Shown here: one piece after another, positions 34,158 to 44,650 of the stretch
How positions within the stretch are numbered: position 1 is the stretch's first letter
Layout: the number at the start of each line of letters is the position of its first letter
Source: Lactobacillus gallinarum DSM 10532 = JCM 2011
GTDB lineage: Bacteria; Bacillota; Bacilli; Lactobacillales; Lactobacillaceae
DNA: 64,000 bases
Assembly (NCBI RefSeq): GCF_001434975.1
Contig: NZ_AZEL01000047.1
Span: forward strand, 82,115 to 146,114
Direction: 5' to 3'
Position numbers and translations under genes: made by a program
The notes under the pieces: model-generated
Seen by the model: only the letters and a program-made list of their open reading frames with translations
Database searches by the model: none
Told to the model about the DNA's origin: nothing

Positions 34158-34757
34158 TTATTTTTGATGTGGCTCTTTTTGTACTTTTAGGTCAATATTG
34201 CTGCGATCAACCAAACTGGTAAAGTTTTGAAAAAGCCATCTACGCAGTTCGCCAGGTTCAATGATTAGTGGCATGCGGTTATGAATGGGAGCTATGTCTT
34301 TATTAGGAGCGGTAGTAACCATAGAAAAATTATTTTGATCATAAATTCCTGCAATTAATGTGATGGGATTAGCCGTTTTAAAGCAGTAGCGTTCATGATA
34401 TTTTTTGCCATTAGCTCCTTGGTATGTAGTTTTAGCATATTCAAAAAAATCGCTACTTAAAATTAAACAGCGTTGTCTAGCAAAAGAACGATCCCACATA
34501 GAAGGCTTATTTTCATAAAAACGCTCTATTCTGGCGTTAAACATCGGCTTTTTGGAATCTACTGGACTAGGATAGCCCCAGTTTTTATTGACGAGCTGCA
34601 GTTTATTGTCTTGATAGAGCAAGACTGGCGCAGTTTGATTTGGAAAAATATCTTGTTGCTTTATTTCGATTTTTGGATCGGTTAATGGTAAAGCGAGGTC
34701 TTCAGTCAGATATTTTTTTATTTGCATTAAATCGGGTATCCGAAAGTGATTACACAT
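34158..34757 (-). CDS. SRAP-domain protein (YedK/HMCES family)
   Basis: 199 residues. It begins MCNHFRIP, with Cys2 positioned to form the thiazolidine crosslink to abasic DNA that defines the family. Further conserved parts are FNARIE (Asn binding the abasic site), CLILSSDFFEYAK with an acidic residue, and APIHNRMPLIIEP with the catalytic His. SRAP proteins shield abasic sites in single-stranded DNA. The initiator Met directly before Cys fits the required removal by methionine aminopeptidase. It stands alone between tRNA-Gly and trpS. Confidence 0.92.
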   Translation of the reverse strand: MCNHFRIPDLMQIKKYLTEDLALPLTDPKIEIKQQDIFPNQTAPVLLYQDNKLQLVNKNWGYPSPVDSKKPMFNARIERFYENKPSMWDRSFARQRCLILSSDFFEYAKTTYQGANGKKYHERYCFKTANPITLIAGIYDQNNFSMVTTAPNKDIAPIHNRMPLIIEPGELRRWLFQNFTSLVDRSNIDLKVQKEPHQK

Positions 34758-34883
34758 GTCTTGTTTCCTTTCATTGGTGATAGTTTAATCATAGCTTAAA
34801 TTTTGTTAAAATTAGGTCATTAACATAAGAAATAAAATAAAAAAGCAAAGAGTATAAAATAAAATTAGAAAAGAGTAGAAGTT

Positions 34884-35906
34884 ATGGCAAAAGAAATTTT
34901 ATTAACCGGTGATCGTCCAACTGGCAAACTTCACATTGGTCACTATATTGGCTCACTTAAAAATAGAGTAAAATTGCAAAATTCTGGCAAGTACGATCCT
35001 TATATCATGATTGCTGATACTCAAGCGTTGACAGATAATGCTCGTAACCCAGAAAAGATTCGTAACAGTTTAATTCAAGTAGCATTAGACTACTTAGCTG
35101 TAGGCATTGATCCAAGTAAATCAACAATTTATGTTCAATCACAAATTCCAGCTTTGTTTGAATTAACTTCTTACTACATGGACTTAGTAACTGTAGCACG
35201 TCTTGAAAGAAACCCAACTGTTAAGACTGAAATTAAGCAAAAGGATTTCAAAGATTCAATCCCAGTTGGCTTCTTAAATTACCCAGTTTCTCAAGCTGCA
35301 GATATTACTGCTTTTAAGGCTACTATCGTTCCTGTTGGGGATGACCAAGAACCAATGCTTGAACAAACTCGTGAGATTGTAAGAACCTTTAACCGTGTTT
35401 ATAACACTGATATTTTGGTTGAACCAAAGGGCTACTTCCCACCAAAGGGTTCTGGTCGTCTTCCAGGTCTTGATGGTAATGCTAAGATGTCTAAATCACT
35501 TGGTAACTGCATTTATTTGTCAGATGATGCTAAGACCGTTCAAAAGAAAGTTATGTCAATGTACACCGATCCAAATCATATTCACGTTGAAGATCCAGGT
35601 AAGGTTGAAGGCAACACTGTCTTTACTTACCTTGATGTCTTTGATCCAGATAAGGATAAGGTAGCAGAACTTAAGGCAGAATACCAAAAAGGCGGGTTAG
35701 GCGATGTTAAAATTAAACGTTACTTAAACAAAGTACTTGAAGCAGAACTTGCACCTATTCGTGAACGCCGTGAAAAGTACGCTCAAGATGAAGATGCAAT
35801 TTATGAAATGCTTTTAGAAGGTTCAAAGAAGGCAAATACAGTAGCTAATGAAACTTTAGAACAAGTTCGTGATGCTATTGGTTTGAACTACTTTAAGAAT
35901 AGATAA
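34884..35906 (+). CDS. trpS: Tryptophanyl-tRNA synthetase
   Basis: 340-residue class I synthetase, typical length. HIGH-type motif in [17 protein letters not shown] (about 8-24) and KMSKS in [14 protein letters not shown] (about 195-208). [16 protein letters not shown], characteristic of TrpRS, is present. AAAAGAGTAG precedes the ATG. No T-box is seen upstream. comEB follows 20 bp later and may be cotranscribed. Confidence 0.96.
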   Translation: MAKEILLTGDRPTGKLHIGHYIGSLKNRVKLQNSGKYDPYIMIADTQALTDNARNPEKIRNSLIQVALDYLAVGIDPSKSTIYVQSQIPALFELTSYYMDLVTVARLERNPTVKTEIKQKDFKDSIPVGFLNYPVSQAADITAFKATIVPVGDDQEPMLEQTREIVRTFNRVYNTDILVEPKGYFPPKGSGRLPGLDGNAKMSKSLGNCIYLSDDAKTVQKKVMSMYTDPNHIHVEDPGKVEGNTVFTYLDVFDPDKDKVAELKAEYQKGGLGDVKIKRYLNKVLEAELAPIRERREKYAQDEDAIYEMLLEGSKKANTVANETLEQVRDAIGLNYFKNR

Positions 35907-35926
35907 GAATAAACAGAGGTAAGTTC

Positions 35927-36406
35927 ATGCACGATCGAATTCCTTGGAAACAATATTTCATGATGCAGGCACTAGTGATAGCTCAGCGCTCCACCTGCAG
36001 CAGAGCTCTAGTTGGTAGTGTTTTGGTTAAAGATAATCGTATTATTGGCACGGGGTATAATGGATCGGTATCCGGACAACCACATTGTGATGAGGTAGGT
36101 CATCAAATGGTAGATGGGCACTGTGTTCGAACTATTCATTCCGAAATGAACGCGATCATCCAATGTGCTAAATTTGGCGTATCAACTGATGATACGGAAA
36201 TATATGTGACTCATTTCCCTTGTTATAATTGCTGCAAGTCTTTGCTTCAAGCCGGTGTAAAGAAAATCAATTATTACTTTGATTATCGTGATAATCCGTT
36301 AGCAATGCAGTTGCTTCATGATTGCGGGGTACCATATGAGCAAATTAAAATCGATCGGAAATATGTGGAAAGCTTGGCTCATAAACTTGAAGAAGATGAA
36401 AACTAG
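35927..36406 (+). CDS. comEB: dCMP/cytidine deaminase family protein (ComEB-like)
   Basis: 159 residues. Zinc-site motifs [10 protein letters not shown] and [14 protein letters not shown] match deoxycytidylate deaminases, which convert dCMP to dUMP. The N-terminus ([20 protein letters not shown]...[19 protein letters not shown]) is that of ComEB, with the family's allosteric region. An AGAGGT site lies 9 nt before the ATG. Its last 11 bases overlap the next gene. Confidence 0.93.
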   Translation: MHDRIPWKQYFMMQALVIAQRSTCSRALVGSVLVKDNRIIGTGYNGSVSGQPHCDEVGHQMVDGHCVRTIHSEMNAIIQCAKFGVSTDDTEIYVTHFPCYNCCKSLLQAGVKKINYYFDYRDNPLAMQLLHDCGVPYEQIKIDRKYVESLAHKLEEDEN

Positions 36407-37004
36407 ATTTATTTGGTTATTTGGCCTGTTAGCCGTCTTTATGACGATGACAGGATTTGTGCAACCTAATATTGAAGATCATGTCCATATTTTAGACAAA
36501 GAGACTAAGACTTTAATTAAAGAAAAGAATAATCGTTATTTGCAGACTAAAGAGCAACCGCAAATAGCAGTAATTACAGTAAAGAAACTCAAGAATTTAA
36601 CACCAAAGGCGTTAAATCATTCTAAACGTACTGTTTTTATTGTGGTAGGTCAAAAAGAAAAGAAGCGCAATGTGCAAATCTTTTCAAGCAAAGACTTACA
36701 TGGAGCTTTTACTGCTGATACGAGATCGAATATTCTTCGCGCTGAAGTAGATCGACTTCGCAGCCATAATAATGCTACTTTTAACAAAGGTTTGCGGTTT
36801 GTTTTTCGGGCCTGTGCAACTAAAGTAGATCAACAATATCAGTATGCTCTTGATAAATATGATTTATCGCAAAGTGAACAGGATAAAATTTCCCATCCCC
36901 ATCGAGTAGCACTGCCGATTGCATTAGCTTTAGCATTCTTAATTATGGGAATAATATATATGCTTAGAAGATTCGGACATCATAGCTCCAATTTGCACAA
37001 ATAG
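36396..37004 (+). CDS. TPM-domain membrane protein
   Basis: 202 residues. A signal or anchor segment ([18 protein letters not shown]) is followed by an extracellular TPM-like domain (about 25-150): [33 protein letters not shown] and a later [21 protein letters not shown] second membrane segment ([19 protein letters not shown]) is near the C-terminus. The same order is seen in YgcG-type proteins of unknown function. The ATG at 36396 overlaps the comEB stop region; upstream in-frame ATGs lie inside comEB. The mgtA promoter starts 6 bp after the stop. Confidence 0.78.
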   Translation: MKTRFIWLFGLLAVFMTMTGFVQPNIEDHVHILDKETKTLIKEKNNRYLQTKEQPQIAVITVKKLKNLTPKALNHSKRTVFIVVGQKEKKRNVQIFSSKDLHGAFTADTRSNILRAEVDRLRSHNNATFNKGLRFVFRACATKVDQQYQYALDKYDLSQSEQDKISHPHRVALPIALALAFLIMGIIYMLRRFGHHSSNLHK

Positions 37005-37009
37005 GCAAC

Positions 37010-37038
37010 TTGACTTATTTGAATTAAGTCCTTAAACT
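37010..37038 (+). promoter_or_regulatory. Promoter of the M-box/mgtA transcript
   Basis: TTGACT, 17 bp, TAAACT. Confidence 0.75.
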
Positions 37039-37054
37039 TTTTGTAGACATAGTA

Positions 37055-37270
37055 AGTGAAACTGTTAGGTGAGACTCCTACGTGAACACACGCTATCGCC
37101 CAGAAACATCCAGAGATGCCAACGGGTTAAATAGGTGTCGTCGACTTAAGGCGAGATCCAGATAGCTAGCATGTGCTTACGTCACGTAGTGTTAAAACTG
37201 AACGACGAGTATGACAAAAGCCTTGTTTGGCGTGCAAGTCACCTGCAGAAATAGCAGGTGACTTTTTTGT
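37055..37270 (+). promoter_or_regulatory. M-box (ykoK) magnesium riboswitch
   Basis: The leader has the conserved M-box words in order: GTTAGGTGAGACTCCTAC, ACACGCTATCGCCCAGAAAC, ATCCAGAGATGCCAACGGGT, GGTGTCGTCGACTTAAGGCG. The expression platform ends with a terminator at 37236-37268. Mg2+ binding should favour termination, so mgtA is turned on at low magnesium. Confidence 0.97.
37236..37268 (+). terminator. M-box terminator
   Basis: AAGTCACCTGC / GCAGGTGACTTTTTT, the Mg2+-controlled terminator. Confidence 0.92.
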
Positions 37271-37302
37271 TTGCTTGTCTATTGAATGAGAGGAATTGAA
37301 GA

Positions 37303-39966
37303 ATGTTAAAACCAGCGAGCAAAAAACATTCAAATGTTGATATTCAACGAATTCAACGAATTGCACGTGAATCACGCAGCGAAACGCTAGCAAGATTGCA
37401 AGCGAGTGCCGAAGGCCTTTCAACTAAAAAAGCTGATGAAAATAGAAAAGAATATGGCAAAAATGAAATAAGAACTAACACTAACGCTTCTAAATGGAGA
37501 TTGTTGGGTGAATCCTTGGCGACACCGTTTACTGTAGTGTTGATTATATTGACTTTACTTACTACATTTACTAGTTACATTGTTCCTCACGGTAATAGCG
37601 ATATTGAAACTGTAATTGTGATGCTACTGATGCTTCTTATTTCGGTAGTGGCGAATTTTATTCAAAAAATACGGATCGCTAAGGTAACTGAAAAATTGCT
37701 GAATATGGTGTCAGTTACTACCAATATTCGTCGTGATGGTAAAAATATGGAGCTACCAACTGAGGATGTGGTAGTTGGGGACGTGATCAATCTATCGGCA
37801 GGTGATATGATTCCAGCTGATATGAAGCTGCTGACTAGCAAAGATTTATTCTGTTCTTCTAGTTATCTTGATGGTGATTCTGAACCAACTGAAAAAGTAG
37901 CTAATGTGACTCTAAAGCCGAGTATGTTAGCTGATTATTTCAATTATCCTAATATTTTATATGAGGGAACTACTATTGTTTCTGGTTCTGGCAGTGGCAT
38001 TGTGTTCGCGGTAGGAAATAACACTGTTTTTGGTAAAAAGGTCCAGAAGATTTCACGCAAAAAAGTTAAGACGACTCTTTTTGATCGGGAAATGAAGCAA
38101 CTTGCTAGAATCTTGATAATCGCTACAGCTATCTTATTGCCGCTATTATTCATAATTAATGGCGTAACCAAAGGCGATTGGGGAGAAAGCTTAATATTTG
38201 CTCTAGCTGCAGCAGTTAGCCTTACTCCTGAAGTTTTACCAATTATTGTTAATAGCAATCTGACTAAAGGCGCTCTTGAAATGTCTAAGCAAGGCGTAGT
38301 AGTTAAGCAGATGAATGCTATTCAAAATTTGGGTTCAACCGATGTTTTTTGTATCGATAAAACAGGTACTCTTACTCAAAATCAAGTGGTGCTAGAGCGA
38401 CACTATGATTTAGAAATGGAAGAAACGCCGCGCATCTTGAAATTCTCATACTTAAATGCTTATTATCAAACCGGGATGAAGGATTTGATTGATAAAGCAG
38501 TAATCGATGCGGCTGGTGATGAATTAGATGTAAACGAGATCCAACGTGATTACAATAAAATAGATGAAATTCCTTTTGACTATAGCAGAAAAAGAATGAG
38601 CGTTGTGGTGGTTGATAACGATGAACACCATGGACAACACTTATTAGTAACTAAAGGCGCTGCGGAAGGGATGCTAGATATTTCTAACCAAGTTGAAGTA
38701 AATGGCAAAACCGAGAAATTGACTTACGCTTGGCGTGAAAGAATCTTAAACCAAATTAATGAATTAAATGATGACGGTTTGCGTGTTCTATTAGTTGGTT
38801 ATAAATTGAATCCAGCTCCAGTAGGAGAATTTTCGGCTAAAGATGAAAATGATTTAACCATTATTGGCTATCTAGCATATCTTGATCCACCTAAGGAAAG
38901 TACTAAAGAGGCTTTGCAAGATCTAAAGAATGATAATGTAAATGTTAAGATCTTTACCGGCGATAATGAGGCAGTTACAAGAGCGATTGCTCTGCAAGTT
39001 GGTTTGAACGTGGATACGGTTTACGATGGTGAACAAATTGAAACAGCAACCACGGAAGAACTAGCAGAAATTGTTGAAAAGTGTAATATCTTTGTTCATT
39101 TAACTCCTGAATTGCGCGTTAAGATTATTCAAGCGTTAAAGAAAAATGGACATACAGTAGGCTACATGGGCGATGGCAATAAGGATGCTTTGGCAATGAA
39201 AGTTTCCGACGTCACTGTTACTTCTAATAATTCTGTCGATATTATTAAGGAGTCTGCTGATATTGTATTTGAACAAAAGGATCTCCAGTTGCTTGAGCAA
39301 ATGATTATTACAGGGCGTAAAGTCTTTTCAAATACAATGAAATACATTAAGACGTTTTTAGTAACCAACTTTGGCAGTATTATTGCAATGGTCATTGCTT
39401 CACTTACTTTGCCATTTTTACCGTTATTGCCTTTGCAGCTACTTATTTTGAACTTGATTTATAGTCTTAGCTGTTTAGTGATTCCATTTGATAGTGTATC
39501 TAGAAACTATGTGAAGAAGCCGCAGAAATGGTCAATTAATAAATGGCCTAAGTTCGTACTTAACTTTGGACCGATTCCCGCAATAATCGATTTGATTACT
39601 ATGGCATTAATGTTTTATGTGATCTGTCCGTACTTGGTAGGAACTGATTTTCATCATTGGGTATTTCAATCGCTGTTTTATTCAGGCTTATTTGTGGAAT
39701 CCTTGTGGACAAGAGAAATGGTTATCCATGTCTTGCGCGATGAACGTTTCCCATTCATTAAGCAACGTGCCACTCCAGTTGTGATCTTGGTAACTTTTGG
39801 CTGGGCTCTTTGGGGCAGCGTCTTGCCATCTTCTAATGTGGCAGCTAGTTTGGGATTAACGCAATTGCCAATCAGCTTTATTTTGGTAGTTGTTGCATTA
39901 GAAATAATATATGTTTTATTAACTACGGCAATTAAGCAATTATATTTAAAAAAAGAAAAATTTTAG
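37303..39966 (+). CDS. mgtA: Magnesium-translocating P-type ATPase
   Basis: 887-residue P3B-type ATPase. Cytoplasmic N-terminus, two plus two membrane helices, the phosphorylation motif CIDKTGTLTQNQ (Asp near residue 350), the TGDN hinge (KIFTGDNEAVTRA), MGDGNKDALAMK where classical pumps have GDGxND, and a six-helix C-terminal bundle. It imports Mg2+ at the expense of ATP. Control by the M-box upstream fits this role. Ended by the terminator at 39969-40004. Confidence 0.96.
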   Translation: MLKPASKKHSNVDIQRIQRIARESRSETLARLQASAEGLSTKKADENRKEYGKNEIRTNTNASKWRLLGESLATPFTVVLIILTLLTTFTSYIVPHGNSDIETVIVMLLMLLISVVANFIQKIRIAKVTEKLLNMVSVTTNIRRDGKNMELPTEDVVVGDVINLSAGDMIPADMKLLTSKDLFCSSSYLDGDSEPTEKVANVTLKPSMLADYFNYPNILYEGTTIVSGSGSGIVFAVGNNTVFGKKVQKISRKKVKTTLFDREMKQLARILIIATAILLPLLFIINGVTKGDWGESLIFALAAAVSLTPEVLPIIVNSNLTKGALEMSKQGVVVKQMNAIQNLGSTDVFCIDKTGTLTQNQVVLERHYDLEMEETPRILKFSYLNAYYQTGMKDLIDKAVIDAAGDELDVNEIQRDYNKIDEIPFDYSRKRMSVVVVDNDEHHGQHLLVTKGAAEGMLDISNQVEVNGKTEKLTYAWRERILNQINELNDDGLRVLLVGYKLNPAPVGEFSAKDENDLTIIGYLAYLDPPKESTKEALQDLKNDNVNVKIFTGDNEAVTRAIALQVGLNVDTVYDGEQIETATTEELAEIVEKCNIFVHLTPELRVKIIQALKKNGHTVGYMGDGNKDALAMKVSDVTVTSNNSVDIIKESADIVFEQKDLQLLEQMIITGRKVFSNTMKYIKTFLVTNFGSIIAMVIASLTLPFLPLLPLQLLILNLIYSLSCLVIPFDSVSRNYVKKPQKWSINKWPKFVLNFGPIPAIIDLITMALMFYVICPYLVGTDFHHWVFQSLFYSGLFVESLWTREMVIHVLRDERFPFIKQRATPVVILVTFGWALWGSVLPSSNVAASLGLTQLPISFILVVVALEIIYVLLTTAIKQLYLKKEKF

Positions 39967-39968
39967 AG

Positions 39969-40004
39969 AAAAGGAATTGGTGTTTTAGCCCAATTCCTTT
40001 TTTT
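39969..40004 (+). terminator. Terminator of mgtA
   Basis: AAAAGGAATTGG / CCAATTCCTTTTTTT. Confidence 0.9.
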
Positions 40005-40057
40005 GCATGTTATTATAGAATAGATATTTTAGACGAATAAAGGAGTATGACTAATTA

Positions 40058-42034
40058 ATGGCTGATAAAGATACTTTTTACATTACAACCCCAATTTACT
40101 ATCCATCTGGTAGATTAACTATTGGTAATGCTTATACTACAATTGCCGCAGATACTATGGCTCGCTACAAACGTAGCCAAGGCTATGACACTTTCTTTTT
40201 AACTGGTACTGATGAACATGGCTTGAAGATTGAACAAAAGGCCGAAGCTCAAGGAATTAAGCCTCAAGAATTCGTTGATAAGATGGCTGCTTCATATAAG
40301 AAGTTATGGAAGAGTCTTGATATTTCTTACGATAAATTCATCAGAACTACTGACGAAGAACACGTTAAGGCTGTCCAAAAGATTTTTGAAAAACTTTTAA
40401 ACAAGGGCGACATTTACTTAGGCGAATACACTGGTTGGTACTCAGTTGAAGACGAAGAATACTTCACTGAATCACAACTTGCCGAAGTTTATAAGGATGA
40501 CAACGGTAATGTGATTGGTGGTAAGGCTCCAAGTGGTCACGAAGTACGTTTGGTTAAGGAACCTTCATACTTCTTCAAGATGAGCAAGTACGCTGACAGA
40601 TTGGTTGAATACTACAAGGAACATCCTGAATTTATTTTGCCTCATTCTCGTGAAAAGGAAATGCTTAATAACTTCATTAAGCCAGGCCTTGAAGATCTTT
40701 CAGTTACTCGTACCACTGTTAACTGGGGGATTCCTGTCCCAAGCGATCCCAAGCACGTAGTTTATGTTTGGATTGATGCACTTTCTAACTATATTACTGC
40801 TTTAGGTTATGGCTCAGACAATGACGAATTGTTTAAGAAATATTGGCCAGCAGATGTTCACTTGGTAGGTAAGGAAATTGTACGTTTCCACACTATCTAT
40901 TGGCCAATTATGTTGATGGCACTTGATTTGCCACTTCCAAAGCACATTATTGGTCACGGTTGGGTATTGATGAAGAACGGTAAGATGTCTAAGTCTAAGG
41001 GTAATGCAGTTTACCCAGAATCACTTACTAGTCGTTATGGTGTTGATCCACTTCGTTACTACTTGATGCGTGCACTTCCATTTGGTGCAGATGGTATTTT
41101 CACTCCTGAAGACTTTATCGAAAGAATTAACTATGATTTAGCTAATGACCTTGGTAACTTGCTTAACCGTACAGTTTCAATGATTAATCAATACCAAGAT
41201 GGTCAAGTTGCACCCGTTCCTGTTGCTCAAGACAAGTTTGGTAAGGATTTACAAGATACAGCTGCTAGTGTGATTGCAGACTACCGTCAACAAATGGATT
41301 CACTTCATTTCTCACAAGCTTTAGACAGCATCTGGAAGTTAGTAGCACGCGCTAACAAGTACATCGATGAAACTACTCCTTGGGTATTGAACAAGGAGGG
41401 CAAGAAAGATGAATTGTCTCATGTAATGAGTAATTTAGCTGAAAGCTTGCGTTTGATTGCCATTATGATTTATCCAGTAATGACTGAAACTGCACCAAAG
41501 ATGTTTGAACAACTTGGCTTAAACTGGGATGATGAAGATCAAAAGAATTTAGCCTTTAATGATTTTGGTTGGAATACCAAGGTAATTGAAAAGCCAAAGC
41601 CAATCTTCCCAAGACTTAAAGCTGAAGAAGAAGTTAAGTACATCAAGGACGAAATGGCAAAGGCTAAGCCAAAGAAGACTACTAGAAGTGAACAAAAGAA
41701 GGGTAATGAAATTACCATTGATGATTTTGACAAGGTAAAGATCCAAGTTGGTCAAATCTTGTCAGTAGAACCAGTTAAGGGCTCAAATAAATTACTCATG
41801 TTCAAGCTTGACTTTGGCGATGGTAAAGAACGTCAAATTTTGAGTGGTATTCGCAAGTTTTACCCAGATGCAAGTGAACTTCTTGATAAGAAGGTTTTAG
41901 CTGTTACTAACTTGAAGCCACGTAAGATGTTGGGTCACCTTAGCGAAGGTATGCTTTTATCTAGTGAAAAAGATGGTCAAGTTAAATTAGCACTTGTTGG
42001 TGATGGACATCCAGTTGGAGCTGAATTAGGCTAA
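40058..42034 (+). CDS. metG: Methionyl-tRNA synthetase
   Basis: 658 residues. The HIGH-equivalent loop is TPIYYPSGRLTIGNAYTT, KMSKS lies in MKNGKMSKSKGNAV (about 307-320), and a C-terminal EMAPII-like tRNA-binding domain (about 550-658; KVQVGQILSVEPVKGSN-type sequence, here IQVGQILSVEPVKGSNKL) promotes dimerisation. No Cys4 zinc knuckle is evident in the connective peptide. It opens the metG-tatD-rnmV-rsmA-veg block. The stop overlaps the tatD start (TAATG). Confidence 0.97.
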   Translation: MADKDTFYITTPIYYPSGRLTIGNAYTTIAADTMARYKRSQGYDTFFLTGTDEHGLKIEQKAEAQGIKPQEFVDKMAASYKKLWKSLDISYDKFIRTTDEEHVKAVQKIFEKLLNKGDIYLGEYTGWYSVEDEEYFTESQLAEVYKDDNGNVIGGKAPSGHEVRLVKEPSYFFKMSKYADRLVEYYKEHPEFILPHSREKEMLNNFIKPGLEDLSVTRTTVNWGIPVPSDPKHVVYVWIDALSNYITALGYGSDNDELFKKYWPADVHLVGKEIVRFHTIYWPIMLMALDLPLPKHIIGHGWVLMKNGKMSKSKGNAVYPESLTSRYGVDPLRYYLMRALPFGADGIFTPEDFIERINYDLANDLGNLLNRTVSMINQYQDGQVAPVPVAQDKFGKDLQDTAASVIADYRQQMDSLHFSQALDSIWKLVARANKYIDETTPWVLNKEGKKDELSHVMSNLAESLRLIAIMIYPVMTETAPKMFEQLGLNWDDEDQKNLAFNDFGWNTKVIEKPKPIFPRLKAEEEVKYIKDEMAKAKPKKTTRSEQKKGNEITIDDFDKVKIQVGQILSVEPVKGSNKLLMFKLDFGDGKERQILSGIRKFYPDASELLDKKVLAVTNLKPRKMLGHLSEGMLLSSEKDGQVKLALVGDGHPVGAELG

Positions 42035-42801
42035 TGGAAATTATTGATAACCATACGCACTTAAATGATGAGCCCTTTAGAGGGAAGGAACAGTACTATC
42101 TTGAACGTGCCAAAAGTTTGGGTGTAACCAAAGTTATTTGTGCGGGACAAGATCCTGACTTTAATGAACGAGCTGTTGATTTGGCAGAAAAGTTTGATAA
42201 TGTCTATGCGATGGTGGGATATTGTCCTGATGTGGCCAAAGATTATGATCAAAAAGCCGAAGATAAGCTGATTGAACAATTGAAAATGCCTAAAGTTGTC
42301 GCAATGGGTGAGATCGGTCTTGATTACTATTGGGATGAATCGCCTAGGGATGTACAACGTGAGGTTTTTGCTCGTCAAATCGAAGTGGCACATGATTTAA
42401 AAATGCCGGTCGATATTCATACTAGGGATGCATTTCCTGATTGCTACGATATTTTGAAAAATAGCAATTTAGAATATGGTGCCATTTTGCATAGCTTTAA
42501 TGGTGGGATTGACTGGTTAAACAAGTTTTTAGATTTAAACGTTTACTTCTCATATTCAGGTGTAGTTTCTTTCACCAAGGCTACGGAAGTTCATGAAAGT
42601 GCTAAAGCAGCTCCGCTGGATCGAATCCTAGTTGAAACCGATGCACCATATTTAACACCTAAGCCATATCGTGGTCGTCAAAATGAGACTGGCTATGTGC
42701 GTTATGTTGCAGAGGCAATTGCCAAGTTAAAAGATATTCCACTTGAAAAAGTTGCAGAAGCTACTTATAAAAATACAGTGAGAGTTTATGGTCTTAAATA
42801 A
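42034..42801 (+). CDS. tatD: TatD-family metal-dependent DNase
   Basis: 255 residues. The TIM-barrel metal ligands are visible: IIDNHTHLND, the Glu in AMGEIGLDYYWD, His in PVDIHTRDAF and ILHSFNGG, and Asp in ILVETDAPYLTPKPYRG. TatD proteins are 3'-5' exo-deoxyribonucleases. It overlaps the metG stop by one base and the rnmV start by 14 bases, as in Bacillus. Confidence 0.95.
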   Translation: MEIIDNHTHLNDEPFRGKEQYYLERAKSLGVTKVICAGQDPDFNERAVDLAEKFDNVYAMVGYCPDVAKDYDQKAEDKLIEQLKMPKVVAMGEIGLDYYWDESPRDVQREVFARQIEVAHDLKMPVDIHTRDAFPDCYDILKNSNLEYGAILHSFNGGIDWLNKFLDLNVYFSYSGVVSFTKATEVHESAKAAPLDRILVETDAPYLTPKPYRGRQNETGYVRYVAEAIAKLKDIPLEKVAEATYKNTVRVYGLK

Positions 42802-43354
42802 AAAGAATTTTGATGCGGTAGTTGTCGTTGAGGGAAAAGACGATACTATTCGTTTAAAACAATTTTTCCCAGGAATTGAGACGGTAGAAACTAATGGTTC
42901 TGCTGTTTCAGATAGTGTTTTAGCTCAGTTGAAACAGCTCAGTAAAAATAGACAGATTATTGTTTTTACAGATCCTGACTTTAACGGTGAGCGAATTCGC
43001 CGAATTGTAACTAATGCTGTGCCTAATGCTAAGCAGGCTTTTATTACACGTAAAGAAGGCGAACCCCATAAAAAGGGGAGTCTTGGAGTAGAGCATGCTT
43101 CAAAAGAAGCACTTGAAAAGGCATTAAGCGATTTACATGAAGTTAGTCCACAAGCAAGTGATTTAACTGAAAGCGAATATCGTAAATTAGGTTTAGCAGG
43201 CGGCGCAGGCTCTCGTAAGTTGCGGGAACAAGTTGGCATTAAGCTTAGAGTTGGATATGGTAATTCTAAGCAATTCTATAATCGTTTGCATACCTTTGGT
43301 GTTTCACTTGATGAGTTAAAAAATGCGGTAGAAGAGGCGAAAAATGACAAATAA
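42788..43354 (+). CDS. rnmV: Ribonuclease M5
   Basis: 188 residues. A Toprim domain starts the protein: [17 protein letters not shown] with the catalytic Glu, and [16 protein letters not shown] with the DxD metal site; [19 protein letters not shown] follows. It matures the 5S rRNA precursor. It overlaps tatD upstream and rsmA downstream (11 bases), so translation is likely coupled. Confidence 0.96.
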   Translation: MVLNKKNFDAVVVVEGKDDTIRLKQFFPGIETVETNGSAVSDSVLAQLKQLSKNRQIIVFTDPDFNGERIRRIVTNAVPNAKQAFITRKEGEPHKKGSLGVEHASKEALEKALSDLHEVSPQASDLTESEYRKLGLAGGAGSRKLREQVGIKLRVGYGNSKQFYNRLHTFGVSLDELKNAVEEAKNDK

Positions 43355-44228
43355 TATTCCAATTGGTTCTCCCGTTAGAACACAAGCAATTATTAACCGC
43401 TATTTTGTAAAAGCTAAGAAAAACTTGGGTCAAAACTTCTTAATCGACCAAAATGCAATTTTGGGTATTGTTGAAGCTGCAGATATTCATGCGGGTGATC
43501 AAGTAATTGAAATTGGTCCCGGTATTGGTTCTTTAACCGAGCAACTTCTACTGGCAGGTGCAAAAGTTTTTGCCTATGAAGTAGACGATAGTTTGCCAGA
43601 TATTTTGCAAAATGAGCTGCCTAAAAAAATTGGTGATGCTCCTTTAGAAGATCGCTTTAAGTTAATGCTTAAAGATGTGCTTAAGGCTGATTTTAAAGAA
43701 GATCTTGCTGGCTTTTTTGACATGAACAAGCCAATCAAGGTAGTTGCTAATTTGCCATATTACATTACTACTCCAATTATTTTTGCTTTAGCTGAGTCAG
43801 ATTTGCATTTTGCTAGTTTAACTTTAATGATGCAAAAAGAAGTGGCCGAAAGGCTAGAGGCTAAGCCGGGCAGTAAAGAATACGGTCCGTTAACTATTTC
43901 TGTTCAAACTGAAATGGATGTCAAAGTGGCATTAGAAGTTAACCATGAATCATTCATGCCGCGTCCTAAGGTCGATTCGAGTGTAGTTGTTTTAACTCCA
44001 TTGAAGAATAAACCCGAAATTGAGAATCGCAAGCACTTTGTTTGGGTAGTTAAAATGTGCTTTTCACAACGTAGAAAGACACTGAATAACAATTTGAAAA
44101 CGTTGATTCCAGACACTGAAAAGCGTGAAGCCTTAATTAAAAAGCTTGGTGTAGATCCACGAGTTAGACCTGAAAATTTAACAATTGAACAATTTATTGA
44201 AATAGCTAGAAATATTCCCACTAAGTAG
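43344..44228 (+). CDS. rsmA: 16S rRNA dimethyladenosine transferase
   Basis: 294 residues. [14 protein letters not shown] marks the KsgA/Dim1 start, [16 protein letters not shown] binds AdoMet, and [13 protein letters not shown] holds the catalytic NLPY. The C-terminal helical domain has [14 protein letters not shown]. It dimethylates two adjacent adenines near the 3' end of 16S rRNA. Also called ksgA; inactivation gives kasugamycin resistance. Confidence 0.97.
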   Translation: MTNNIPIGSPVRTQAIINRYFVKAKKNLGQNFLIDQNAILGIVEAADIHAGDQVIEIGPGIGSLTEQLLLAGAKVFAYEVDDSLPDILQNELPKKIGDAPLEDRFKLMLKDVLKADFKEDLAGFFDMNKPIKVVANLPYYITTPIIFALAESDLHFASLTLMMQKEVAERLEAKPGSKEYGPLTISVQTEMDVKVALEVNHESFMPRPKVDSSVVVLTPLKNKPEIENRKHFVWVVKMCFSQRRKTLNNNLKTLIPDTEKREALIKKLGVDPRVRPENLTIEQFIEIARNIPTK

Positions 44229-44289
44229 TGTATAATATTGATTTTACTGTTAAAATGTGATAAAATGTCACCAAAGGAGTTGTTGTTTA

Positions 44290-44547
44290 GTGCCAACATC
44301 GATTATCACAATAAAGCATAAGTTGGATTCTCACTTAGGTGATACCTTAACAGTAGTAGCTCAAGCGGGTCGTAAGAAAGTTACTAAGAGACGGGGAATT
44401 CTCAGAGAAACATTCCCTGCAGTGTTTGTGGTCGATTTAGACCAACATCAAAATAATTTTAAACATGTTTCTTACAGTTACACTGATTTATTAACTAAGA
44501 ATATTGCATTAAAGTTTGATGATGAGGCTGAGGAAGCTGAAGCTTAA
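44290..44547 (+). CDS. veg: Veg family protein
   Basis: 85 residues from GTG at 44290. Conserved start SIITIKHKLDSHLGDTLTVV, then AGRKKVTKRRGILRETFPAVFVV and HVSYSYTDLLTKNI, matching Bacillus Veg, a small protein encoded between ksgA and purR and linked to biofilm gene control. The GTG has AAAGGAG 10 nt upstream; the earlier in-frame ATG precedes the ribosome site. The acidic tail (DDEAEEAEA) is a lactobacillar-type extension. Confidence 0.93.
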   Translation: MPTSIITIKHKLDSHLGDTLTVVAQAGRKKVTKRRGILRETFPAVFVVDLDQHQNNFKHVSYSYTDLLTKNIALKFDDEAEEAEA

Positions 44548-44564
44548 ACACAATTCAAAATTGT

Positions 44565-44596
44565 CACTAGCATTAAAAATGTTAGTGCTTTTTTTT
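44565..44596 (+). terminator. Terminator of the metG-veg block
   Basis: CACTAGCATT-AAAA-ATGTTAGTG then CTTTTTTTT. Confidence 0.85.
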
Positions 44597-44650
44597 GCTC
44601 TTTAGAGTATATTTATTAAGTATAAAGCCAAACATTAGAAAGGAAATATC

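Noticed and set aside
36318-36395. Longer start for the TPM-domain protein
   Set aside because: The extra residues lie within the comEB reading region and precede the membrane segment without any ribosome site.
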